Positions 36,102-45,965 of a stretch of DNA of 64,000 nt are shown here, piece after piece. How positions within the stretch are numbered: position 1 is the stretch's first letter; each line of letters opens with the position of its first letter. The position numbers and the translations under genes are program-made. The notes under the pieces are model-generated. The model did not search any database, had not been told where the DNA came from, and saw nothing but the letters and a program-made list of their open reading frames with translations. The stretch is from Rhodoferax_B sp049316285. GTDB taxonomy: Bacteria; Pseudomonadota; Gammaproteobacteria; Burkholderiales; Burkholderiaceae_C. The DNA is taken from positions 1 to 64,000 of the forward strand of contig NZ_JBMOXA010000022.1 of the NCBI RefSeq assembly GCF_049316285.1. The letters are read 5' to 3'.

Positions 36102-36947
36102 ATGTCCCATTCTTCTTCAGATGCCGATGTCGCCTGGGCCGCCTGGCAGCCCGGTTCAACCGAGTCTGGCAAGCCGTGCCCGCTGGCCAAGTTCGACCCC
36201 AGCGCCAAACCGTTCTCAACCGGCACCAAGTCTCAAGACAAGTTGGTGGTGGAAGCACTTGCCACCGAGTTGGACGCCTTGCAAGAAGTTTTCTTTGCCG
36301 ACAAACGTTTCAAGCTGCTGATTCTGTTGCAAGGCACCGACGCTGCCGGCAAAGACGGCACCGTGCGCGGCGTGTTTGGGCACATGAGTCCCTTGGGTGT
36401 GCACACCGTGGGCTGGAAGGCGCCCACCGAAGCCGAGCGCGCGCACGATTTTCTGTGGCGCATTCACCAACAAATGCCGGGTGCCGGTGAAATCATGGTG
36501 TTCAACCGCAGCCACTATGAGGATGTATTGGTGCCAGTGGTGAACGGCTGGATCAGCCCCGAGCAAACACAGCAGCGTTACCGGCAGATCAATGATTTCG
36601 AGCGCATGCTTTGTGAGACCGGCACCATCGTGCTGAAGTTTCTGCTGCACATCAGCGCCGAAGAACAACGCGAGCGCCTGCAGGAACGCATAGACGACCC
36701 CACCAAACATTGGAAGTTCAGCGTGGATGACCTGGTCGTGCGCAAGCAGTGGAAGGAGTATCAGCAGGCTTACGAGGCCTTGCTGGGCGCGACCAGTACC
36801 GACTGGGCGCCCTGGACGGTGGTGCCGGCCAACTCCAAGACACACCGCAATCTGATGATCGCCACGGTGCTGCGCGACAGCCTGCTGAAACTGAAGCTGC
36901 GCTACCCTCCGGCCAAGCCCGAGCTGACCGCTGTAAAGGTAGTATGA
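36102..36947 (+). CDS. Polyphosphate kinase 2 family protein
   Basis: A 281-residue PPK2 with Walker A GTDAAGKDG (residues 78-86), the lid-region arginine/lysine cluster and the Walker B-like FNRSHYEDVL (134-143). PPK2 enzymes move phosphate between polyphosphate and nucleotides; the short single-domain form may phosphorylate AMP, ADP or GDP, and the subclass is not certain from sequence alone. The ATG has AAGGAG upstream. The frame is open far upstream over the rhodanese gene, but that part is shadow. It stands alone. Confidence 0.9.
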   Translation: MSHSSSDADVAWAAWQPGSTESGKPCPLAKFDPSAKPFSTGTKSQDKLVVEALATELDALQEVFFADKRFKLLILLQGTDAAGKDGTVRGVFGHMSPLGVHTVGWKAPTEAERAHDFLWRIHQQMPGAGEIMVFNRSHYEDVLVPVVNGWISPEQTQQRYRQINDFERMLCETGTIVLKFLLHISAEEQRERLQERIDDPTKHWKFSVDDLVVRKQWKEYQQAYEALLGATSTDWAPWTVVPANSKTHRNLMIATVLRDSLLKLKLRYPPAKPELTAVKVV

Positions 36948-37058
36948 AATGCTGAAAACACCGTCCTGAGCGGCTCTGGCATTGGGGTTTGAGCCGAGGC
37001 GGAAAAAACATGGGGGTGGCACGATAACTTCTGCACCGTAGCAGAAGGAGACAAAACA

Positions 37059-37871
37059 GTGGCCACGCTGACCCCCGAAGACATTGCCCAATACCAAACG
37101 CAAGGTTATGTGATCCCGCAGTTCACACTGCCCAAAGAACGCATCGACCGCATGCGCAACACCCTTGACCAACTGATTCGCGACAACCCCGGCGTACGCC
37201 CCGAAAAGCTGGTCAGTGCCCACGTCGTGGGGCGGGCCGGTGGGCGCAATGACGAAGGGGTGAAGGGCAGCAAAGACTTCCTGGACCTGGCGATGGAGCC
37301 CGAGATTCTGGACATGGTGGAGCAGATCATCGGCCCCGACATTGTCCTGTGGGGCTGTCACGTGTTTTGCAAACCGGCCGGTGACGGCCAGGAAACACCC
37401 TGGCACCAAGACGGCCACTACTGGCCGATCCGCCCGCTGGCCACCTGCACCGTGTGGGTGGCGCTAGACCCCTCGACCACCGAGAACGGATGTTTGCGCG
37501 TGATTCCCGGCTCACATGCGGCGCAGGTCACCCATGGGCATTTGAAAGAAGACCGCGAGGACCTGGTGCTGTCGCAGCGCACCGATGACAAAGCCTTCAA
37601 CGAAGCCGAGGCCGTGGACCTGCAGCTGCAGCCCGGCCAGATGTCTATGCACGACGTCTACATGATCCACGGCGCCAAGGTGAACACTTCGACCCAGCGG
37701 CGCGCGGGTGTGGCCCTGCGCTATATGCCCGGCAGTTCGGTGTTTGAGCGCAACCTGAACCCGGCCGATGGGCAGTCGGGTGTGCCGGTGTCGTTCGCCA
37801 CGCGGCCGCTGTGGCTGCTGCGTGGGCAGGACCGCACCGGACGCAACGACTTCAAGGTCGGCTTTGAGTAA
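37059..37871 (+). CDS. Phytanoyl-CoA dioxygenase (PhyH) family protein
   Basis: A 270-residue Fe(II)/2-oxoglutarate dioxygenase-like protein. Iron ligands are His116 and Asp118 in TPWHQDGHYW and His204 in MIHGAKVN; a downstream arginine pair (QRRAG) can bind 2-oxoglutarate. It opens with GTG after AGAAGGAG. Bacterial members hydroxylate diverse small molecules; the substrate here is unknown. The 3' end overlaps the convergent eutC gene by 20 bases. Confidence 0.87.
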   Translation: MATLTPEDIAQYQTQGYVIPQFTLPKERIDRMRNTLDQLIRDNPGVRPEKLVSAHVVGRAGGRNDEGVKGSKDFLDLAMEPEILDMVEQIIGPDIVLWGCHVFCKPAGDGQETPWHQDGHYWPIRPLATCTVWVALDPSTTENGCLRVIPGSHAAQVTHGHLKEDREDLVLSQRTDDKAFNEAEAVDLQLQPGQMSMHDVYMIHGAKVNTSTQRRAGVALRYMPGSSVFERNLNPADGQSGVPVSFATRPLWLLRGQDRTGRNDFKVGFE

Positions 37872-38637
37872 CTGACACGGCCGAGCTTGCGCTCAGCACG
37901 GCTGCGTCACTTTCGTCTTTCAACGCCACGCCGCTGAGGCTGCGGCGCGTGGCTTCGCGCAGCAGCCAGGCGAGTTTGAAGGCCGCTGCCGCATAAGACA
38001 AACCTTGGGGTCGCACGTTGGAAATGCAGTTGCGTTCGGCATCGGTTCTGCCTCGCTGCGGGCCATAGGTCAGATAAAGGCCCAGGCTGTCGGGGGCGCT
38101 CAGGCCGGGGCGTTCGCCAATCAGCACCACCAGCACCTTGGCGCGAAAGATCTCACCCACTTCGTCGCCCAGCGCCACACGCGCTTGTGTGGCAATGGTC
38201 AGCGGTGTGTAGCGTGTGTCTGCGGGCAGGTGCTGGCGTAAAGCCGCCAGCAAGGGCACTGCGTGGCGTGCCACGGCCAGCGCCGACAGGCCATCACCCA
38301 GCACTACACACACCTCGCCCGCAGCCTGGCTTTCCCGTAGGCGCTGTGCATCTGCGGGGTGCACCTGGCGACCCAGGTCCGGGCGGCGCAGGAAGGTGGC
38401 GCGGTCTTCGGCGCGGCTGCGGACCTGCTCCACCCGCCAGCCCTGGGCCTGCAGTTGTGTGCTGAGGTCGGCAGTGTCCAGTGGCGTGTGGATGGCGTCG
38501 CGCGCCATGGCGTGCGCCCAGCCGAAGCGCAGGGTTTCGTCGGTGGGCAAACCGGCGCCGGCGCGGCCCAAGGCCAGGCGTGCCGGGGTGGCCGCGCGCC
38601 AGTCCTGCCAGGGATTGGGGGTGACGGCCGGGTTCAT
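37852..38637 (-). CDS. eutC: Ethanolamine ammonia-lyase small subunit
   Basis: A 261-residue EutC with the family blocks TPARLALGRAGAGLPT, VVLGDGLSALAV, VLIGERPGLSAPDSLGLYLTY and the cobalamin-site region DAERNCISNVRPQGL. With EutB it converts ethanolamine to acetaldehyde and ammonia using adenosylcobalamin. Its start overlaps the eutB stop by four bases. No reactivase eutA and no microcompartment shell genes are nearby. Confidence 0.95.
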   Translation of the reverse strand: MNPAVTPNPWQDWRAATPARLALGRAGAGLPTDETLRFGWAHAMARDAIHTPLDTADLSTQLQAQGWRVEQVRSRAEDRATFLRRPDLGRQVHPADAQRLRESQAAGEVCVVLGDGLSALAVARHAVPLLAALRQHLPADTRYTPLTIATQARVALGDEVGEIFRAKVLVVLIGERPGLSAPDSLGLYLTYGPQRGRTDAERNCISNVRPQGLSYAAAAFKLAWLLREATRRSLSGVALKDESDAAVLSASSAVSVTQSRP

Positions 38638-40028
38638 GGGGCCAAGGCCTTCAGTTGCTGCATGCCTTGGCGTAGCAGCGCACCGCTGTCCTGGTGCAGT
38701 TGGCCCTGCGGGTTGGTGATGGCCATGCGCTGCAGCCAGGCCTCGAACTCGGGCGCGCGCTGCAGGCCCAGGGTCTGGCGCAGGAACAGCGCGTCATGGA
38801 ACGAGGTGCTTTGGTAGCCCAGCATCACGTCGTCGGCGCCGGGCACGCCCATCATGAAGTTCAGCCCGGCGCTGGCCAGCAGCACCAGCAGGGTGTCCAT
38901 GTCGTCCTGGTCGGCCTCGGCGTGGTTGGTGTAGCAGACATCACAACCCAGCGGCAGGCCCAGCAGCTTGCCGCAGAAATGGTCTTCCAGTCCGGCGCGG
39001 ATGATTTGTTTGCCGTCGAACAAATACTCGGGCCCTATGAAGCCGACCACGGTGTTGATCAGCAGCGGTTTGTAGCGCCGTGCCAGGGCATAGGCGCGGG
39101 CCTCGCAGGTTTGCTGGTCCACGCCGAAGTTGGCGTTGGCCGACAAGGCGCTGCCTTGGCCGGTCTCGAAGTACATGACGTTCTGGCCCACGCTGCCGCG
39201 CCCCAGCGACAGGGCAGCGGCGTAGGCTTCATCCAGAATTTCGGGCGTGACGCCAAACGACAGGTTGGCCTTTTCGGTGCCCGCAATCGACTGGAACACC
39301 AGGTCCACCGGCGTGCCGCGTTCCATCAACTGCAGTGTGTTGGTCACATGCGTGAGCACACAGGTCTGCGTGGGGATTTCAAAGCGCTGCACTACCTCGT
39401 CTAGCATGCGCAGCAGGCGGTCGAGCACGGGCAGGCTATCGGAGGCCGGGTTGACGCCAATCACCGCATCGCCCGCGCCATACAGCAGGCCGTCCAGCGT
39501 CGACGCCGCAATGCCGCGCAAGTCGTCCGTCGGGTGGTTGGGCTGCAGGCGCACGGCCAAGTGTCCGGGCAGGCCAATGGTGTTGCGAAAGCGGGTGACG
39601 ACCACGCACTTGCGCGCCACGGCAATCAAGTCCTGGTTGCGCATGAGTTTGGACACGGCCGCGACCATCTCTGGTGTCAGGCCCGGGGCCAGCGCGTGCA
39701 GTGCCTCGGTGCTGGCCAGGTCCGAGAGCAACCAGTTGCGAAAGTCGCCCACCGTGAGATGGGCCACGGGCGCGAAGGCCTGGGCATCGTGGCTGTCTAT
39801 GATCAAGCGGGTGATGTTGTCACTCTCGTAGGGGATCAGCGCTTCAACCAGAAACTGGCGCAGCGGGGTTTCCGCCAGGACGTAGCGTGCGGCCATGCGC
39901 TGCTGCGCTGTGGCCGCACCAATGCCCGCCAGATAGTCGCCCGAGCGCGCCGGACTGGCTGCCGCCATGACGTGGCGCAGATCGTCAAATACGAAGGTCA
40001 GGCCGTGAAGCGTGGTGCGGTAGAGCAT
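38634..40028 (-). CDS. eutB: Ethanolamine ammonia-lyase large subunit
   Basis: A 464-residue EutB, the catalytic alpha subunit. It has the usual opening YRTTLHGLTFVFDDLRHVMAAASPARSGD and the conserved barrel stretches VIGVNPASDSLP, FIGPEYLFDGKQI and CDVCYTNHAEADQDDMD. It forms the EutBC lyase and is coupled to eutC. The gene likely supplies acetaldehyde and nitrogen from membrane ethanolamine. The first gene of the pair has no recognisable regulator nearby. Confidence 0.95.
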   Translation of the reverse strand: MLYRTTLHGLTFVFDDLRHVMAAASPARSGDYLAGIGAATAQQRMAARYVLAETPLRQFLVEALIPYESDNITRLIIDSHDAQAFAPVAHLTVGDFRNWLLSDLASTEALHALAPGLTPEMVAAVSKLMRNQDLIAVARKCVVVTRFRNTIGLPGHLAVRLQPNHPTDDLRGIAASTLDGLLYGAGDAVIGVNPASDSLPVLDRLLRMLDEVVQRFEIPTQTCVLTHVTNTLQLMERGTPVDLVFQSIAGTEKANLSFGVTPEILDEAYAAALSLGRGSVGQNVMYFETGQGSALSANANFGVDQQTCEARAYALARRYKPLLINTVVGFIGPEYLFDGKQIIRAGLEDHFCGKLLGLPLGCDVCYTNHAEADQDDMDTLLVLLASAGLNFMMGVPGADDVMLGYQSTSFHDALFLRQTLGLQRAPEFEAWLQRMAITNPQGQLHQDSGALLRQGMQQLKALAP

Positions 40029-40092
40029 GGTGGGCGGCGAGCAAAAGTAGTGCCACCTCGCCGCATGATGCCACGGTGCTCAGAACCCCGGC

Positions 40093-41187
40093 TCAACTCT
40101 TTTGCGCTATCACTAGGTTGTCGACGAAGTCTTTGATCGCTTGCTGCGCCTTGGGCTCAATAGAGGTGAACTCCACCGGGCATTTGTAGACGCCATTGGA
40201 TTCGGTGCAGCGCAGCACCTTGGCGTAGATTTCGGTCAACTCGCGGCCCATGAGCGACAGTGCCAGGCTGATCTTGATGTCGCTGAACGGCTCCAGCGGC
40301 ACCGGGCTCAGCACAAACATGCCGCCGTAGCTGATGTCCACCACTTCGCCCAGGTGTTCGGTGGGCAGCACCGATTTTCCTTCGAGCACATGAAAGGCCA
40401 GCGGCATGTTCACCTCAACCCGCGGGCTGTTGCGAATCTCGCGTTTCGGTGCCACCAGCGGCGGCGTGTGCAGCGGCAGCGCCAGCAGTTCGTACATCCT
40501 GACCGAAGCCTTCTTGCCTTTGACGTTGACTTCGTTGATGGCGCCGATCTCTATGAACGAAGCCGCCTGTTGGTAGATGCTTTCGCTGAGCAGGATCTGT
40601 CCGCGCAGGCTATGGGCCTCGACGCGCGAGGTCAGGTTCACCTGGTCACCTATCACCGTGTATTCGCGGTGCAGGCGCGAACCCAGGTGCACGGCCACCA
40701 CTTCACCGGTGTTCAAGCCAATGCCCATGTGCAGCGGCGACATGCCGAACTCGGCGTTGACCTGGTTGATGCGCTCCATGGCCATCTGCATTTCAATCGC
40801 GCAGGCCAGTGCGGCTTCTACGTCGTTGGCCAGCGGCGCGGGCACGCCAAACAAGGCCATGATGGCGTCGCCCATGAACTTGTCTATGGTGCCACCGTGG
40901 CGCACGATGATTTCGGTCATCTCGGCCAGGTAACGGTTGAGTGCGTTGACCATCTCCAGGGCCGAAAACCGCTCGGCGATGGCCGTGAAACCGCGCAAGT
41001 CTGACAACAGGATGGTGACGCGCCGGTTTTCAATCGGCGGCGCATCCTCGGGCGCGGCGGCCTCCACGGCTTTGTCCACCGCCGCGCGGATCTGGCCCGG
41101 CGCCATGCGCGTGGCACCGGGCTGAAGCTGGCTCTCCAGCAGATGCAGCAAATGGTCGGTGAGCTGTTGTCGGTCAACGTATTTCAT
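40093..41187 (-). CDS. Class III nucleotidyl cyclase fused to a PilZ domain
   Basis: A 364-residue cytoplasmic protein. A class III cyclase homology domain covers about residues 50-235. It has metal-binding Asp in LLSDLRGFTAIAERF and GDAIMALFG, the preceding Lys in DKFMGDA, and the Asn/Arg pair in VIGDQVNLTSRVEAH, so it looks active. A PilZ domain covers about 250-360 with the c-di-GMP signature RNSPR and DISYGG. The order suggests cAMP (or cGMP) synthesis tuned by c-di-GMP. It carries no membrane segment. It is next to, but not overlapping, the CorA-like gene. Confidence 0.88.
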   Translation of the reverse strand: MKYVDRQQLTDHLLHLLESQLQPGATRMAPGQIRAAVDKAVEAAAPEDAPPIENRRVTILLSDLRGFTAIAERFSALEMVNALNRYLAEMTEIIVRHGGTIDKFMGDAIMALFGVPAPLANDVEAALACAIEMQMAMERINQVNAEFGMSPLHMGIGLNTGEVVAVHLGSRLHREYTVIGDQVNLTSRVEAHSLRGQILLSESIYQQAASFIEIGAINEVNVKGKKASVRMYELLALPLHTPPLVAPKREIRNSPRVEVNMPLAFHVLEGKSVLPTEHLGEVVDISYGGMFVLSPVPLEPFSDIKISLALSLMGRELTEIYAKVLRCTESNGVYKCPVEFTSIEPKAQQAIKDFVDNLVIAQKS

Positions 41188-41300
41188 GAAGCAATCAAGT
41201 CAGGCGCGCGCAAACAATGAGTTACAAGAATAGCAGAGCGCACAACTTTGGCGATCCCCTGTGCAGCAACAGTGTTTTTGTGCACCGTGTGCGGGCGTAA

Positions 41301-43022
41301 TCATTCCGGCGGGCTGCGCCAGACCGCCAGCAGGGCCTTGCCTTTTTGCCACAAACTGGTGCGTTCATCTGACAACACATCCAAAAAGTCCGACAGGCGT
41401 TTGGACTTCATCATGGTGTAGATGGTCAGCACCGTGGTCAGGGTGAAGGTGATGGCAAACACCACCAGCTTGCGGGTCATGGACTCTTCGGCCTCGGCCA
41501 GCAGGTTCATGCCCAGAAAGCCGGTGGTCACGGTGCCCACCAGGCCGAAGATGGTGACCACCGTCAGGCGCACCACGGTATTGGCCTGGCGGCGCAGGCT
41601 GTCGGCCTCGAGGTAGGAGTTCATCTCGGCGATGCGCTCCTTCACCTCGTCATACAGCGGGTCCACACCCAGGTGGCCGGTACTCATTTTGAACAAGGCG
41701 CGTACATGGGCTTGCTCTGACACCTCGTGAAACCAGTAGCGGTGGGTGAAGCGCAGGAAGCTGGCAAAACAGTCGCGTATGGTGCGCTTGAAACGGCGGA
41801 TGCTCACAGGGTCGGTGATGTTCAGGTTCTTCAGCGCTTCGGCCAGCCGGTCGGAGAACATCAACAATGCGGCCTTCTGGAAGTGTGCGATCAGGAACAC
41901 CAGAAAGTGCTGATGCCGGAACTGCGCCAGCACACCCCGGTCGCGGCAACTGAAGAACTGGCTGCGCGCATCTCCCACCACCACCAGCGAATGGCCGCTG
42001 GCCAGGTAACGCGTGCGCGGAGCGGCGCCGCCATCGGTCCAGAAACGGTCGTAACAGTACTGCTGCTCGAAGCTCTGCAGATGGCTGTCGGCATAGGGTG
42101 CGCACGGCGAATCGGCGTTGTTGTGGTCGTCAAAGTTGCCGCTCTCCGTGCGCGAGGGTTCGGCCGCCATGCCCGTGACCAGGCCCAGGCGGACGAAGTC
42201 GTTGCGCGTGAGTTTGCGCGGATCGTCCATGGCCAGAAAACCCATCACCGGCATGCGGTAGTACTCGATCTGGCGGTAGCGCAGCGTGCCTTCTTGCTCC
42301 GAATGGTCGCTGACCAGCGGGTTCAGCAACCAGGCCCAGTGGGCCGATATACGCGGCGCGCGGTGGGTGCTGACAAACGACATGAAGGCCTCGCGATTTT
42401 GCGCGTCCGATTTGGCGAGCACACGGCCATCGGCCGCCAGCCACTCGGTGCTGGCCAGGCAGTGCAGCGCGTGTCCTTCAGGGTCCCAGCCAGCGGGGTA
42501 GCCACGGCCGAAGCGGTGCAGCAGGTCTTGCGCCTGGTCTAGCGACAAGTGGTCTACGCTGACCTCCACGTTGAGCAGCACCAGGTCGAGGTCGAGAAAG
42601 AAATAAAGGTCCACATGCACGATGTCCAGCAGCAGTGGCGCCGCGCCTATGCGTGTGACCGCGCGCACCTGGGCCACATCGTGGCGGCGGAAGACGCGCA
42701 TGGGCGAACCACGTGCGCTGTGGTCCTGGCTGCCCGTTTGCCCGGGGGCGCGGCGCCCCTCGCCAAACAGAAAGCGCTGTACATAGGGAAGAAAGGTGAC
42801 GAATTCGTTGTAGTGCCGCTCGTGGAAGGCCGAGGCGCTGCCGTTGTATTCGTCGACCACTTCCTGCCACGGTGAGCGGTCGCCCATGGCGGCCAGCAGT
42901 TCCCAGGGTTTGGCGTGCCGGCCTTCGGAGCCACGCACCGGCATGAGCCGCAGCGGCCAGAGCAGGATCTGGCGTAAATGGTTGACCTGTGGTGCCGCCG
43001 TGGAGGCTTGGTCTTGTGACAT
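41301..43022 (-). CDS. CorA-like membrane protein with very long N-terminal domain
   Basis: A 573-residue protein. The C terminus has two membrane helices (VVRLTVVTIFGLVGTVTTGFLG, then KLVVFAITFTLTTVLTIY) with the CorA signature GMN between them (FLGMNLLAEAEE). The cytoplasmic part is about 480 residues, twice the length of classic CorA, and includes a long helical region before the helices (LYDEVKERIAEMNSYLEADSLRRQ). The start is ATG 43022; the frame remains open 50 codons upstream. It may transport magnesium or another divalent cation. No operon partner is evident. Confidence 0.75.
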   Translation of the reverse strand: MSQDQASTAAPQVNHLRQILLWPLRLMPVRGSEGRHAKPWELLAAMGDRSPWQEVVDEYNGSASAFHERHYNEFVTFLPYVQRFLFGEGRRAPGQTGSQDHSARGSPMRVFRRHDVAQVRAVTRIGAAPLLLDIVHVDLYFFLDLDLVLLNVEVSVDHLSLDQAQDLLHRFGRGYPAGWDPEGHALHCLASTEWLAADGRVLAKSDAQNREAFMSFVSTHRAPRISAHWAWLLNPLVSDHSEQEGTLRYRQIEYYRMPVMGFLAMDDPRKLTRNDFVRLGLVTGMAAEPSRTESGNFDDHNNADSPCAPYADSHLQSFEQQYCYDRFWTDGGAAPRTRYLASGHSLVVVGDARSQFFSCRDRGVLAQFRHQHFLVFLIAHFQKAALLMFSDRLAEALKNLNITDPVSIRRFKRTIRDCFASFLRFTHRYWFHEVSEQAHVRALFKMSTGHLGVDPLYDEVKERIAEMNSYLEADSLRRQANTVVRLTVVTIFGLVGTVTTGFLGMNLLAEAEESMTRKLVVFAITFTLTTVLTIYTMMKSKRLSDFLDVLSDERTSLWQKGKALLAVWRSPPE

Positions 43023-43189
43023 CGTGCGGGGCCGGGAGTCTGCGTAAAAGCCAGTGTAGATGAAGCCGGCGCCGTGTGCATGGGCTTTGCAGGGGCGCCA
43101 CAAGCCAGGCGGAAAAAGGTCTTCTCTTGCGCTGCGAGGTCTGCGCTGATCGCGGTCACCAGCGCAAACCACGTGTCCTGTGCCGGGTG

Positions 43190-43221
43190 CCGGACGCTGT
43201 GGATTCCGGCCTTGTCCGGCG
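43190..43221 (-). terminator. Stem-loop after serine hydrolase gene
   Basis: GCCGGAC (43190-43196) and GTCCGGC (43215-43221) enclose an 18-base loop. It begins 11 bases past the stop of the serine hydrolase gene. No T run follows, so this is a weak call. Confidence 0.3.
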
Positions 43222-43231
43222 TCTTGTACCG

Positions 43232-44403
43232 TCAGCGCAAACGCAGGAGATTGGCCAGCACAATTTCACGCCACACCCGGATCGGGCTGACCCATTGTTC
43301 CGGGTCCTGGTATTGGCCCGAGAAGGTGACGGCGACGAGGTGGGCATCGGGCAGCAGCCACAGCCTTTGGCCGCCCAGGCCTATCCCCGCAACCCAGGAC
43401 GGCGTGCCCGGCAAGGCTGGCACGCGGGCATTGGCGCCGCTGTACCAAAGCCGGCCGTAACGCAGGCCGTCGCCCGTGGCGATCACGGGTTTGAAGGACT
43501 CCGTGATCCACTCGGCCGGCACAAGCTGCTGGTCGTTGTAGCGGCCCTTGTCGAGCAGCATGCGGCCTATCTTCAAAAGGTCACGAGCGCGCAGGCGCAA
43601 GCCCGAGGCGGCCGATGCCACGCCGTCGCGGCCCGCAGCCCATTCAAACCTGGTGATGCCCAGCGGGCCAAACAAGGCCTCGCGCGCGAACTCGGGCAGG
43701 GTTTTGCCACTGCCGCGTGTAATCAGTGCGCCTATCAAGGCCACGTTGCCGCCCGAGTAAATCCAGCGTGTGCCGGGCTCGGCGATGACCGGCCGGTCTA
43801 GCGCATAGCGGTAACGGTCGGGCGCGTTCTCCATGGCGATTTCGCTGTTCTCGGCGCTGTTGTAGAGGGCTTGCTGGCCTTGCTCCTTCCACTCCAGGCC
43901 CAGGGTCATGTTCAGTGCGTGGCGCACCGTGAGACGGGCACGCTGCGGGTCGGCGGCCAGGTCGGGGTATTCGGGGAACTGCGCCAGCAGCGGCGCGTCT
44001 ATGGGCGGCACCAGGCGGCGTTCCAGCGCAATGCCGTACAGAATGCCGACTATGCTTTTGGTGACGGAGCGTACGTCGTGCAGTGTGTCTTCGCCAAACG
44101 TGACCTCACCCAAGGGGCGCCCCCAGGCTTGGTCCACACCCTTGCCGTAGTACTCCAGCACCAGCGCGCTGTGGCGCGACACCAGCACCGCATGCAGGTC
44201 GCGCAGCAGGCCGGACTGTAATCCCGCAGAGAAACGTGTCTCCAGATCGGCCGCAAAGCCGGCATCGGCAGCGGCGGTGGTCAACCAATCGCAGGCGGTT
44301 TTGCAGTTGTTGGTGATGGCGGGTGCAGCTTCGGCGCCGGTGGCGTGAGCGGCCGGCATGGCCAGACCGGCGACGGCGCTGCCCAGAAAGCTGCGGCGTT
44401 GCA

Positions 44404-44404
<1 letters not shown>
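43232..44404 (-). CDS. Exported serine hydrolase, class C beta-lactamase/esterase fold
   Basis: A 390-residue protein with a twin-arginine-like N-terminal signal (MQRRSFLGSAVAGLAMPAA). The Ser-x-x-Lys motif is SVTK at residues 113-116. The Tyr motif is YSGGN at 216-220, and the C-terminal blocks typical of beta-lactamase-related serine hydrolases are present (YGRLWYSGA, VAGIGLGGQRLWLLP). Members include esterases, D-aminopeptidases and penicillin-binding proteins, so the substrate is open. Its ATG shares one base with the dbpA stop (TGATG), indicating coupled translation. Confidence 0.88.
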
Positions 44405-45822
<1,418 letters not shown>

Positions 45823-45863
45823 CGGCCGATTATCCCAGGCGGGGCTTTTCAGCGCATCCGTAA

Positions 45864-45880
45864 GGGCGCATGCTGCGCCC
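45864..45880. promoter_or_regulatory. Perfect 17-base stem-loop/palindrome between divergent genes
   Basis: GGGCGCA-TGC-TGCGCCC lies 42 bases upstream of dbpA and 86 bases upstream of the glycerophosphodiesterase start. It lies between two divergent starts, so it is more likely an operator or structured leader than a terminator. Confidence 0.3.
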
Positions 45881-45895
45881 TGGCGTGCTCACCCA

Positions 45896-45913
45896 CTGTC
45901 ATGGTTTTGACAT
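45896..45913 (+). promoter_or_regulatory. Pho-box-like site upstream of glycerophosphodiesterase
   Basis: CTGTCAT-GGTT-TTGACAT matches the PhoB box (two CTGTCAT-like repeats eleven bases apart). The first half is perfect, and the second has five of seven. An AT-rich -10-like run (CATAAAAAT) follows eight bases later. The gene encodes a glycerophosphodiesterase, a classical phosphate-starvation function. Confidence 0.55.
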
Positions 45914-45965
45914 GGTGCCGCCATAAAAATCGTCTGTTTCAACATCCACAACGAGGGACTGCAAC

